Shown here: piece by piece, positions 22,015 to 34,194 of the stretch
How the letters are laid out: each line of letters starts with the position of its first letter
Numbering within the stretch: position 1 is the stretch's first letter
Source of the DNA: Dioscorea cayenensis subsp. rotundata
Taxonomy: Eukaryota; Streptophyta; Magnoliopsida; Dioscoreales; Dioscoreaceae
NCBI RefSeq assembly: GCF_009730915.1
Contig: NC_052474.1
Location: 1,833,501-1,897,500 of the forward strand
Direction of reading: 5' to 3'
DNA length: 64,000 nucleotides
The notes under the pieces: model-generated
The model's database searches: none
The model's input: only the letters and a program-made list of their open reading frames with translations
What the model was told of the DNA's origin: nothing
Position numbers and translations under genes: made by a program

Positions 22015-22417
22015 TTACTCCACTTCCTTCTTCGGTCCTGCAAAGACGTTTCATTTCCGATCAAAATCGACCCAAAAAAATATGCGAATCTAATAAACCA
22101 AACAAAGAAAAGGGATTTTATTAGGGTTACCATGAAGCTCGGGAGGGCGAGAGTCCTTGCCCCAGCCGACACCGCGGGTGGCATCGAGGTATTGCTTGAC
22201 AAGATGGCGGCACTTCTGATGGTGATTGACGCCCTCAATGCGGTAGCACCATTGGAGGCGCTCACGTATGATCTTTGCGGTCTCGATCTGGATCCACTTC
22301 TCGCGAACAAGGTACTCCCGCTGCTCCAGCATCGCCACCGGGATCACCATACGGATTCGACGGATCGAAATCGTCCGGCGGACTCTCATCGAACTCCACC
22401 TTCGCCTTCCTCACCAT
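22015..22417 (-). CDS. NDUFB10: Mitochondrial complex I subunit NDUFB10 (PDSW-like)
   Basis: Exons 22417-22131 and 22037-22015, with a GTAACC donor and CAG acceptor, encode about 102 residues closely following plant NDUFB10: N-terminal FDESPPDDFDPSNPY, the core VREKWIQIETAKIIRERL, CYRIEGVNHHQKCRHLV with its conserved cysteines, and RGVGWGKD, ending GPKKEVE. The protein is an accessory subunit of the membrane arm of NADH:ubiquinone oxidoreductase. The frame breaks between DP and VAMLEQ: the run at 22340-22342 has one base more than the family frame requires. In a normally essential single-copy subunit this is more likely a sequence error than loss. A shorter product from a downstream ATG is an alternative reading. 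Confidence 0.88.
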
Positions 22418-22671
22418 CTCTCCGATCTCTTCTCTTCTCTTCCTCCTCTGCTCCAATAACCCTTCTCGCTTCTCTCTTCCTCTATAAGGCTTTGGACCTT
22501 TCTTTTTGGGGATCAGCTGGGTTGGATAAAACATGAAACACATAAGATGGACAAACAGAATCACGCCACCTGTACTTTGTTATCCACTCTTTTTGCATAT
22601 ATATACCCTTGTAAAAACTAAGAATTTATCACATCTGAGTTCAAGACCTCACCATTCCATTGTGTTTGTGA
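22418..22671. promoter_or_regulatory. Divergent promoter region between NDUFB10 and a small unknown gene
   Basis: Only 254 bp separate the two start codons, which point away from each other, so the two genes share a promoter. The interval includes pyrimidine-rich sequence and TATATATA near 22596-22604. Head-to-head pairing with a mitochondrial housekeeping gene suggests, but does not prove, co-expression. Confidence 0.6.
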
Positions 22672-25428
22672 ATGAGCTCGCCGGCGAGATCATCGGTTTC
22701 GGCGACCAGCGGAGGCTGTGGAGGCGGGAGCAGTAGCAACGTGGCCTTCTGCGACGATGCATCCCCCTATCATTTCCCACCTGAGCTCATCTCTGCTCAC
22801 GATCGCAAGGAGGAAGCCCTCTCCGGTAGTAACACCCATTCTCATCTTCATCATCTCTTTCTAGGGTTTCATTGGTGACCGAGTTATTTGTTTGGGGTTG
22901 TAGCGCTGAAATCGGAGCTGATGACGGCATTGCAGAAGGAGGTGAAATCACTGGACGAGGATAGTTGGATGTTCTCTCGTCCTCGCTCTCAGATCAACCT
23001 CATCTCCAGACCTGGTAATCCACACTCTTCCCTGGAAATAGTGTTATTCTTGTTCGTGTGATCTTCTTCATTGAATTCGCTGATATGAACCTGCATTTCT
23101 AGATTGTTGATTGACTGATGAGAACCATGAAAATCAATTGCTTTGATTATATCTGCTTTTGATCTTTTAATGCCAATGAGCTTTTGATTTTGGATGTTTG
23201 ATTGATTTATGAGAATCATGAGATTCAATTGCTTTGCTTATATGTTCTTTTGATTTGTGCTTGATATTGAGATAATGTTTTTGGATTTTCAATTGATTTT
23301 ATGAGAACCAATTGCTTTGCTTATTTCTCCATTTGAGTTTTCATTGATGGTTGGGTTGTAGCTTTTGGATGTTTGATTGATATTGTGAGAACCGTGAAAT
23401 TCAATTGCTCTTGCTTACTTTTCCTCTGATTTGTTGTTGATATTTAGTTATAGCTTTTGAATGTTTGATTGGTTTTATGAGAATTATGAAAGTCAATTAC
23501 TTACTTCTCTTTTTGATTTGTTGTTGATATTGAGTTAAAGCTTTTGGTTGTTTGATTTACGAGGACCATGAGATTCAATTGCTTTGCGTATTTATTCTTT
23601 TAATCCGTCTTTGATACTGAGTTATAGCTTTTGGATGTTCTATTGATCCATGGGAACAATGAGATTCAATTCCTTTGTGTATTTCTCCTTTTATTTTAAT
23701 TTGTTGGTGATGTTGAGTTAGTACTTGTTTGGTGTTTGATTGATGTATGTGAACTGTGAGATTCAGTTTCATACTGTGTAACAGCTTTTGGGTGTTTATT
23801 GATTCATGCAAACCATGAGATTTAATTCCTTCACATATTTCACCTTTTAATTTGCTTGTGATGTTGATTTAGTGCTTTTCAATGTTTGGTTGACGTATGG
23901 GAACTGTGAGATTCAATTATTGTCTGTATATTTATTCTTTTGATATGTTGTATTTTTATTGATTTATGAGAACCATGAGATTCAATTCTTTCATGTACCT
24001 GTCCTTTTTTTTTTTTTGGTGATGTGTTATTGCTTTTCATTGTTTGATTGGTTTATAAGAACTGTGAGATTCACTTGTCTTGCATGTTTATTCTTTTGAT
24101 TCATTGCTGATATGTGTTACAGCTTTTGGATTTGTATTGATTTATGATTTACTTAGCATATTTCTCCTTTTGGTTTGTTGGTGATATTGCGTTAGTTCTT
24201 TTCAATATTTCATTGATTTATGAGGACTGTGAGACTCAATTGCGCTGATTATTTATTCTTTTGATTTGTTAATGATATTAAGTAAATAGCTTTTGGGTGT
24301 GCTTGATTGATTTATGAGGACCATGAGGTTCAATTCCTTTGCTTATTTCTTCTTTGATATGTTGTTGTTGTTGTTGAGTTAGTACATTTGGATGTTTCAC
24401 TAGATGAGGACAAGAAAACTTTATTAGTAATCCCTTCCTTTTTTTGGGTGAGTCAAACATAACCATTTCCTCCAAGAACTTGTTTTCCTATATTTTCCTC
24501 CAATGCCAAGACATGCATTCCATTGTGTTGCTAACAATGGAAAGAGAAGAAGCAGCATGTATAAATAGTATTATGGCCATGATGCTTAAATCGGTCCATG
24601 AGTGCTGACCAAGAAACATTTGAATAATCCAAAAAGAAATAAGTGTTTTCCTCCATTTGCTGACAAATTTCAGTACTTCACCAACCTCGTTTTAGGTTCA
24701 TCATGGTTGATAATGATAATACTAGCAAGTAATAGGTTTTTGCACTGATTATATATAAGTTGCACTTTATGTATAGACACTAGTGTGGTTTCGATTTGAA
24801 CGATGTGGCTGAGGATAACAATTACCCCTGTTTCACTTGTTTAGGTTGGATATTTAAAAGTTATGCATACATATGATTGATGATTTGCTGAGGAATATCG
24901 TCCTTTGTCATTGCTAATAAATCAATTCTTCATAGAAGGAAACTTGAAGATACTACAACGTTCAGCCAGCTTCTGCGTAAATAAACAGATAAACATGGGT
25001 TTGGACCTTTAATACACTAATGAAATCACACAATATAGACAATTCCGGTAGTTGAATTTATTTTTTATTGATATTTGTTGGGCATTAAAGTACTTGGAAA
25101 TCTAGAAAATAAGTCAAGATGCTTCTCTTGAATACTGCATAGAAAAATTCATTAAAAGGTCTATAATCTATATGATGGTCATTAGCATGTAGTGAGAGCC
25201 AAAGAGAAGTTTAGCTATAACTTTTGGGACTGATTCACTGTGGCTGTTTTTAAATAGTTCAAGATTCAAAGTAAATAATCAATTATTTTTACAATTAAAA
25301 TATGCATTCTTGCTGACAAAGCGGAGCACTTTTCAGGTGGATATGCTCACAAGCTAACAGAAACACATGATGGAGAACCGGAGAAGGGAAAAGAAGCGCC
25401 TCCTGAAGCAAACATTGCAAAAAGATGA
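22672..25428 (+). CDS. Small plant protein of unknown function (118 residues)
   Basis: Three exons, 22672-22825, 22904-23014 and 25337-25428, join in frame with GT-AG introns. The protein starts MSSPARSSVSATSGGCGGG (low complexity), then has a helical, charged core FPPELISAHDRKEEALSALK and KSELMTALQKEVKSLDED, then WMFSRPRSQINLISRPG and an acidic/basic C-terminus ending ANIAKR. There is no membrane segment. I recognise no domain; the helix and the WMF-RPRS-INLISRPG block look like a conserved plant family of small proteins. The second intron is 2322 bp and full of degenerate repeats. The first exon is GC-rich, unlike the introns. Confidence 0.7.
23095..24370. repeat. Degenerate tandem array inside an intron (about 14 units of roughly 90 bp)
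   Basis: The core TTGATTGATTTATGAGAACC followed by ATGAGATTCAATTGCTTTG, then a T-rich stretch, then GATATTGAGTTATAGCTTTT, recurs with changes near 23121, 23211, 23300, 23388, 23480, 23561, 23651, 23748, 23810, 23900, 23968, 24057, 24222 and 24315. Spacing varies from about 60 to 110 bp. The array lies wholly inside intron 2 of the small unknown gene. Confidence 0.85.
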
Positions 25429-26090
25429 TCCAGATAAGATAACACTCTAAACAACAACATCATGATTATAATGCTGTTTATATACCTAAAGAATTGCCAA
25501 ACAACGGAGTTGGTTGTGTTTAAGAATGGGCCAGCTACAGAGACACTTTCCTCTCTTTCTATCTATCTATCACTTTGGAGTTTGGAATCATCAATATGAA
25601 CAACACTATTAAATAAAGCAACTTAAGTAAGCATGCTTTCTTATCATACAACTCATCAATCACTATTGAAATAAACCATGCTTTTGCTGCTTTTGAGCCT
25701 TGACTCTGGATTTTATTTTGGCAATATTTATTTTTAAGTAGAGCACGTTAAAGCATCCCTGCGAATCAACAGACACAAAGGGACCACCCGTGCGCTCCTC
25801 CCTCGGTGAGATCGCCATGCGATTAATGCGGCCAGCTGTACAACAGCTGGCGCCAGGATGTCAGTGTCCCTGCGGAACATCACCCACTTAAACCGTACCC
25901 CGAGGCATCCGTTAGAGAACAGAGATCTCTCTAATAAAATAAAATGTATCTTTTTTCTTTTTTTTTTTAATAAAATCAATTAAAGAAAATTATATCCATT
26001 GCCAGTGAATCATCAATCCACCTCAAATGCCTGCGGCGCGTGTGATACGCACGTGCTAATACAACCGACAGACGAGCACACGTGTGAGAG

Positions 26091-26623
26091 TTAGAGAACC
26101 CCTCCAAGCTTCCTATGGCGGCGGCCGGGCTTCGTCGCCGCCTTGAGACCGCGATGGCTCCGCCCCTCACCGCTGAGAACCACTGTACAACGATCCAAAA
26201 CCCCCCATTCAAAACCCAGCATTAAAGCACAACAAAAATAGCGATTGACATGGTCGGCATTGTACCTTTGGGATCGAGAACCCTAACTTCGCCGCCGCCG
26301 ATGGATGGTAAATCTGTGAATCGGACAAAAAAGAAGAGTTAGAGAGGATAAATAGGGAGGATTATAAGGATGAGAGATCAGTGTTGGGTTCTAGAACAAG
26401 GACCTGAAGGAGATGGGTCGTGGGAGAAGAAGTAGAGGACGAGAAGGCAGAAGAGAGTGAGGAGAGGTATCAGATGGATGGATCTCTCGGATTTGGAGCA
26501 AAATCGTGCCATCTTCTCCGTCTTGGTCTCGTCGGTCTCCTCATCAACAGCGGAACCACCTCCGGCGATCTCGCCATGGATCTGGAGCTTCGAGTTGGGC
26601 GATCCCAGTGACTGGCGATGCAT
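26091..26623 (-). CDS. Small single-pass membrane protein of unknown function (119 residues)
   Basis: Exons 26623-26404, 26313-26266 and 26182-26091 join in frame with canonical splice sites. The N-terminal half is polar (starting MHRQSLGSPN), followed by a basic patch and one strong membrane segment LIPLLTLFCLLVLYFF, then a short lumenal or apoplastic tail with GGGEVRVLDPK and a very basic end RRHRKLGGVL. This layout matches a family of small plant transmembrane proteins that I cannot name. A more downstream methionine (EKMARF) could also serve as start. Upstream sequence beyond 26623 is purine-rich and probably the leader. The gene converges on the small unknown gene ending at 25428. Confidence 0.7.
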
Positions 26624-29472
26624 GACGATGTAGAGAGATAGAAACGAAAAGAGAAGGATGATTCCAGAGAGTGAGATAGAAAGAAAGATAATGGGCTTTG
26701 GGCGTCGAGAATCCTTTATATGCGGGCCTTTTTACCGTTGAGGTTTGTTCTTATCCTCGCGGGATTAGGTTAGCTGTTTTTAAAGTACACGTGGCCACTA
26801 TTCGAACCTAAACCTCTTATCGTGTATTTCCTTTTTTATTTTTTCAATTTAATTCATCATTTATTTATTATATGATATATATATATATATATATTTAGTC
26901 ACGTTTACATGATGATGATGATGATGAACGAAGGAGAAAGAAAGGCGTAGTTTGTACGCGGGAGAAAGGAATGGAATCAATTCCGCACCATTCTTTGTTG
27001 TGAGCATACAATGGAGAGCTGGCCCAGTATTGATTGCTTGATTTAAAGATTAACTTGATAATGTTTTTATTTTTTTTTATTTTAGTAAGAAAATTTGTTA
27101 ATTAAGATGTTTTAATTTAAGTTTAACTAGAGGAATGATTGAGAGTTTATTAAATGTTTGTATGTGATCTGGCATAAATTGGTTTGATGTTTTCCCTCCT
27201 AAGTTAAACAATTATTCATGTGAGTTTACTATTCAGTATTAGTATTAGTATTAGTATTCCCTTTGTTATACTGCACATGAGTTCAATTGTGATAAATGGA
27301 TTACCAACACTAAATATGAATAATGGGATGTAATATTTGTTTGAGGTTTCCCTCCCTCTATCTATTTAAATTTTAATTAAAATTAATTGTATATTTCTCT
27401 CAATATCTGTTATGATTCTTCTCCGGAGATATGCTACTTTGGAAAGTATCAAAAATTTCAGTTGAAGTACTATCAAAGGTAATCAGGTTATCTTTAAATT
27501 TTGAAATAACATAGCTTTTAAGTAATTAAAGATTTGAAGTGAAATTTTAAATAGAGTATTTGATTTATTTAATAAAAAACAATTTTTATTTATATTTTTT
27601 ATGAAAAAATCTTTATATACGATGTTTGTTAATGTTACCACAGCCTAACTTGATTTTTCATCACTTATCATAAATAGATGTATTATGACTCTATAATTAA
27701 TAAGTTAAGAAAATAATAAAATAATAAAAATAAATTAAAAACTTTCGATTTATATTAAAAAAATAAATGTTAAATTGGTCAGCAGACTACTTTTGAAATA
27801 AACCGTTAGAGAAGATACAGGGAAAATAGAGAGTATTAAATTAAAATATTTACATTTTAATTTAATATTTTTAATTTTTAAAAAAATTCAGTTTGAGATT
27901 ATATATAGAAAATCTTAAATATTAAATTAAACAATTCAACCCCTTAATTTATTATAACAAATAATTATCATAATTGTGATGATGAGATTTAAAAAACAAA
28001 TTTTAGACTTTAAAATTTACTCTGAGGTTTTCAAAATAAGGATGGTTACAGTCATTACTTTAATGATCTTATCTTTGACACAACTTTAAAGAATCTCGAT
28101 TTTTTCAAAACTATTTATGATGGATGGCTAATTCATTTATATATATGTCATTGTTTTTCAGTGTCAATACTTTTTGGAAAATGATATTTTGTTAAAAATT
28201 TGATTTTTTTTTTTAATTCTTTTGTATGATATATTTTATCCCTTTTCACTTTTTATTTAAATAGTTACTATTTTTAAAGTTGTAATTTATCCACTTCTAT
28301 TATCTACAACAATAATATTAATAATAATATTTAGTTCTATTTAAAAAAATATTTGAATGTGAATTGTTATATGAATATTTAGTTCTATTTAAAATAAATA
28401 TTTGGATGTGAATTGTTATATGAAAGTTACATTAAATTTTTTAAAGTATATACATGTTGTGTACGTGGCAGTAGGTGTAGTGTTGTTGTTGTTATTGGTC
28501 CCCATTTAATGTTAGCTAAAAAGTCCATGTGAGAGATTAGATGCACACATACACATAAACAAACAAAAGAACATGAATAATTTTGTGGATAAGACTCAAT
28601 CAAGACCATGGAAATTGATAATGCATGTGCATGCAAACAATGCATAAAACTTAGACGAATATATAAATTGATTGATATATATATATATATACATAAATTT
28701 TTAAATCACAGATAATGTTCTAATAAAGAAGAGATGCTTATCATTAAGGGTGACATATGCTTCTGTTCAAGCTAATCTTGTTGTGATTATCCTTTTCATT
28801 TACATAAATACATAATTATTAACGTGATATTTTTCTTTAAATTTGCTGTTTTGAGTATATGAATTCTTGATAAACTATGGACAATATATATATAAAGAGA
28901 ATTGTTGATTTTTTTTTCTGAAAAATAACTTTGTTATTCATGAAACAAGAGATTTAGTTATATCTTCTTGGGTTTATGAGGTTTGAGTTAATAATTCAAA
29001 ATTCCTAATAATAATAAAAAAAAATCTATAAGATAACAGCAGTTGTTCATTTTTTGATATGGATTGGGTTGGGCTGTAGTAAGTGACGTACAAAGTGCAA
29101 TATTTCATGGCCCAACATGTGGCCCAGCATTGCCCATTTTGTGCTTGTGCCTTTTTCTTTTTTTTTTTTAAATAACATATTAAAGTTTTAATTAGTTATA
29201 AGAATATATATATATATATAGAATTGAAATCTATGGACATTTACACTATAACTAATAGGCTATAATGCAGGTTTTTTTCACTATTTGAAAAAATTTAATT
29301 TCAAAAAGAGGAGGGGGAACCACACCAATAGCAACTCTTTTGTGATGGTTAAATGGCTGCTCTAGAGACATCCTTAGATGATGAATTTCAATATATATAT
29401 ACAAATATATTTGATTACTAACTTGCTAATGTAATATAAAATAACTAGTGAGGTCACAAAGTATCATTAATT
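26624..29472. other. Gene-poor AT-rich intergenic DNA
   Basis: No coding region or RNA gene is supported. A minor tandem duplication of about 48 bp lies at 28327-28421 (TATTTAGTTCTATTTAAA twice). AT runs occur near 26875-26892 and 28676-28690. Confidence 0.6.
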
Positions 29473-30871
29473 GCACATTACTTAAGCAAGTATCGATATT
29501 ATTTTTATAAAAAAATATAAAACATGTGAAAAATTAGCAATCACACATTATTATTTGACATCTTTGTTAACATGGTGGCTCCAATCTAGTCCAGATGACT
29601 TATCATTTCATTAATCACATTGTTTTTTTTCATCCTTTTCACATACTTGTTTTGTACTTTAATATCATAATTATTACTGATGGTGAAAATTGATTTATAA
29701 CTTATCATTTTATCAATCACGGTGTTTTTTTTTCTCATATTTTTCATACCTGTACGTATTGCAATTCAACATTGTAATCATTACTGATGGTGAAAATTGA
29801 TTTATGTATTTGCACTTGTTTTTTATTTTAATATGGTTATGATTTTTCTATTTTTTTAAATAAATAAATTGGCTTTAACGTGAGAGCAAAAACTTATTCA
29901 TGAACTTTGAGGCATGAGCCATTGATTTTGAATACTCTTTTCAAAATACCGAGTCATGAACTTTGAGGCATAAACCATTGATTTTGAATATTCTCTTTTA
30001 AATACTTAGTCATGAACATTGAGGGATAAACCATTGGTTTTGAATATTCTTTTAATCTAACTCTAATTACAAATTAAGTAAACTGAAAGATTAGGAATGC
30101 AATTATTTTCCTTAAGTCACATCTCAAAGTCATGGCAATAACTAATTATAGCACATTAATTCTATGATACACTATTCATTCATGTACCAAATCTCTCTTT
30201 GATTAATATTTGATCCAAATTTATTTATTCAAAAAAAAAATAAATCATATTGTTATATATATATATATAGACATTGTCTTACGTTGGGTTTACATGAAGC
30301 TTAAGTCATATAACAACAACACTCATGAGAAGTGTAAAAATATTCCTACCAAACACCATGAAAAGATTAATGAAATGGACTTGTAAGTCTCAACCTACCT
30401 AAATCCAATGACAACCACAATTAGAAAAGTAACCACTAGAGTGAAAAATCATATATTATTTTGGCTTATCATTTCACATTAATACAAAAGAGCTTTGTCT
30501 TCCTAATTTGGTTTAGAATTTTTAAAAATATATATATTAAAAGATTATTTTCAATGACTAAAGGCAACATCATTAATTAATATAATATAATTAAGTGTGA
30601 TTAGTTAATGAGATGGAAACTTTGATGTCTTTTGTTTCACCAAATGAAGCTTTACATTTTGTAATAATGGGAAATCATTCTTTGTAGTGACTTTATGTGG
30701 AAATGTTAGCCATACGTTTTTCTTTTTATGTCTCATTTAAAGGGACCTTATTTTTATTATTGTTTTCATTTCAAGCTCCATCAAATTAGTAAGTGACAAA
30801 CATGCACACAAAGTGATTTGGATATTTAATATTTTATATTTAGTTGCTTTTGTATTTAATGTTTATGTGGG

Positions 30872-30916
<45 letters not shown>

Positions 30917-31321
30917 TATATAACTCAAAATGAAATGTTTTTATTTAAATGAATATTTGATTGATTAATATATTACTATTATTCTTTCAATTGATTTTTA
31001 TTCAAGTTAGGTTGTTTAGGTGGTTGCGTGATGATGTTATTTAAGAGTAGAACATTTTTAAATAAATAATGAAAAGACTTGATATTAATTGACACTAAAA
31101 ATTCTAAAAATTGGAAAACATCAACTGAATGGTTTTAAGAATTATGACAAAATAATACTAATAAAAATTCCGATTTGGATATTTATTCAATTTGATTTTA
31201 TCTGCAATGCTCGATTAATTATAAATAACAAATCATGCTTACATAGAAACTAGCTAATATATATAAGATAAAAATCTTATTTAAATACCCTTTAACACAT
31301 GAAATATAAGTAAATCATAAA
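29473..31321 (+). repeat. Left copy of a 1.85 kb sequence duplicated across the assembly gap
   Basis: From TTGCACATTACTTAAGCAAG to the last base before the N run, this sequence is repeated almost base for base at 32351-34194, with differences mainly in homopolymer and AT-run lengths. The left copy ends exactly at the gap. It contains no gene; an (AT)n run lies at 30874-30914. Confidence 0.92.
29897..30052. repeat. Three tandem units of about 52-58 bp
   Basis: CATGAACTTTGAGGCATGAG, then CATGAACTTTGAGGCATAAA, then CATGAACATTGAGGGATAAA, each followed by CCATTGRTTTTGAATA and a T-rich spacer. The same trio is present in the right copy at about 32777-32930. Just upstream (29590-29815) a segment of about 110 bp around ACTTATCATTT is also doubled. 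Confidence 0.8.
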
Positions 31322-32321
31322 NNNNNNNNNNNNNNNNNNNNNNNNNNNNNNNNNNNNNNNNNNNNNNNNNNNNNNNNNNNNNNNNNNNNNNNNNNNNNNN
31401 NNNNNNNNNNNNNNNNNNNNNNNNNNNNNNNNNNNNNNNNNNNNNNNNNNNNNNNNNNNNNNNNNNNNNNNNNNNNNNNNNNNNNNNNNNNNNNNNNNNN
31501 NNNNNNNNNNNNNNNNNNNNNNNNNNNNNNNNNNNNNNNNNNNNNNNNNNNNNNNNNNNNNNNNNNNNNNNNNNNNNNNNNNNNNNNNNNNNNNNNNNNN
31601 NNNNNNNNNNNNNNNNNNNNNNNNNNNNNNNNNNNNNNNNNNNNNNNNNNNNNNNNNNNNNNNNNNNNNNNNNNNNNNNNNNNNNNNNNNNNNNNNNNNN
31701 NNNNNNNNNNNNNNNNNNNNNNNNNNNNNNNNNNNNNNNNNNNNNNNNNNNNNNNNNNNNNNNNNNNNNNNNNNNNNNNNNNNNNNNNNNNNNNNNNNNN
31801 NNNNNNNNNNNNNNNNNNNNNNNNNNNNNNNNNNNNNNNNNNNNNNNNNNNNNNNNNNNNNNNNNNNNNNNNNNNNNNNNNNNNNNNNNNNNNNNNNNNN
31901 NNNNNNNNNNNNNNNNNNNNNNNNNNNNNNNNNNNNNNNNNNNNNNNNNNNNNNNNNNNNNNNNNNNNNNNNNNNNNNNNNNNNNNNNNNNNNNNNNNNN
32001 NNNNNNNNNNNNNNNNNNNNNNNNNNNNNNNNNNNNNNNNNNNNNNNNNNNNNNNNNNNNNNNNNNNNNNNNNNNNNNNNNNNNNNNNNNNNNNNNNNNN
32101 NNNNNNNNNNNNNNNNNNNNNNNNNNNNNNNNNNNNNNNNNNNNNNNNNNNNNNNNNNNNNNNNNNNNNNNNNNNNNNNNNNNNNNNNNNNNNNNNNNNN
32201 NNNNNNNNNNNNNNNNNNNNNNNNNNNNNNNNNNNNNNNNNNNNNNNNNNNNNNNNNNNNNNNNNNNNNNNNNNNNNNNNNNNNNNNNNNNNNNNNNNNN
32301 NNNNNNNNNNNNNNNNNNNNN
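31322..32321. other. Assembly gap of exactly 1000 Ns
   Basis: A run of 1000 unknown bases, a placeholder length. The same sequence abuts it on both sides, so the true gap may be absent. A long apparent reading frame across it is only an effect of the Ns. Confidence 0.99.
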
Positions 32322-32350
32322 GGGGTTACGGATTGTTGTCAGCATCACAC

Positions 32351-33728
32351 TGCACATTATCAAGCAGTATCGATATTATTTTTATAAAAAAAAATAAAAA
32401 CATGTGAAAAATTAGCAATCACACATTATTATTTGACATCTTTGTTAACATGGGGGCTCTAATCTAGTCCAAATGACTTATCATTTCATTAATCCCAATG
32501 TTTTTTTTTCATCCTTTTCACATACTCGTTTTGTACTTCAATATCATAATTATTACTGATGGTGAAAATTGATTTATAACTTATCATTTCATCAATCACG
32601 GTGTTTTTTTTTCTCATATTTTTCATACCTGTACGTATTGCAATTCAACATTGTAATCATTACAATGGTGAAAATTGATTTATGTATTTGCACTTGTTTT
32701 TTATTTTAATATGGTTATGATTTATCTATTTTTTTAAATAAATAAATTGGCTTTAACGTGAGAGCAAACACATATTCATGAACTTTGAGGCATGAGCCAT
32801 TGATTTTGAATACTCTTTTCAAAATACCGAGTCATGAACTTTGAGGCATAAACCATTGATTTTGAATATTCTTTTTTAAATACTTAGTCATGAACATTGA
32901 GGGATAAACCATTGGTTTTGAATATTCTTTTAATCTAACTCTAATTACAAATTAAGTAAACAGAAAGATTAGGAATGCAATTATTTTCCTTAAGTCACAT
33001 CTCAAAGTCATGGCAATAACTAATTATAGCACATTAATTCTATGATACACTATTCATTCATGTACCAAAATCTCTTTGATTAATATTTGATCCAAATTTA
33101 TTTATTCATAAATCATATTGTTATATATATATATATAGACATTGTTCATGTTGGGTTTTACATGAAGCTTAAGTCATATAACAACAACACTCATGAGAAG
33201 TGTAAAAATATTCCTACCAAACACCATGAAAAGATTAATGAAATGGACTTGTAAGTCTCAACCTACCTAAATCCAATGACAACCACAATTAGAAAAGTAA
33301 CCACTAGAGTGAAAATCATATATTATTTGGCTTTCATTTTCACATTAATACAAAAGAGCTTTGTCTTCCTAATTTGGTTTAGAATTTTTAAAAATATATA
33401 TTAAAAGATTATTTTCAATGACTAAGGCAACATCATTAATTAATATAATATAATTAAGTGTGATTAGTTAATGAGATGGAAACTTTGATGTCTTTGTTTC
33501 ACCAAATGAAGCTTTACTTGTAACAATGGGAAATCATTCTTGCAGTGACTTATGTGTGGAAATGTTAGCCATACGTTTTTTCTTTTATTTGTCTCATTTA
33601 AAGGGACCTTATTTTTTTTATTATTGTTTTCATTTCAAGCTCCATCAAATTAGTAAGTGACAAACATGCACACAAGTGATTTGGATATTTAATATTTTAT
33701 ATTTAGTTGCTTGTAATGTTTATGTGGG

Positions 33729-33786
<58 letters not shown>

Positions 33787-34194
33787 AATCAAAAATGAAA
33801 TGTTTTTATTTAAATGAATATTTGATTGATTAATATATTACTATTATTCTTTCAATTGATTTTTATTCAAGTTAGGTTGTTTAGGTGGTTGCGTGATGAT
33901 GTTATTTAAGAGTAGAACATTTTTAAATAAATAATGAAAAAGACTTGATATTAATTGGACACTAAAATTCTAAAAATTGGAAAACATCAACAATGAATGG
34001 TTTTAAGAATTATGACAAAATAATACTAATAAAAATTCCGATTTGGATATTTATTCAATTTATTTATTTGCAATGCTCGATTAATTATAAATAACAAATC
34101 ATGCTTACATAGAAACTAGCTAATATAAAAAAAAAATAAGATAAAATCTTATTTAAATACCCCTTTAACACATGAAATATAAGTAAATCATAAA
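32351..34194 (+). repeat. Right copy of the 1.85 kb sequence duplicated across the assembly gap
   Basis: Begins about 30 bp into the right contig (GCACATTATCAAGCAGTATC) and ends at AAGTAAATCATAAA, matching the last bases of the left contig, after which the sequence is unique. Compared with the left copy it differs chiefly by one- or two-base length changes in runs; its (AT)n run (33731-33781) is about 10 bp longer. Confidence 0.92.

Noticed and set aside
31281-32363. Long reading frame of 360 codons on the minus strand
   Set aside because: It is almost entirely the run of 1000 Ns.
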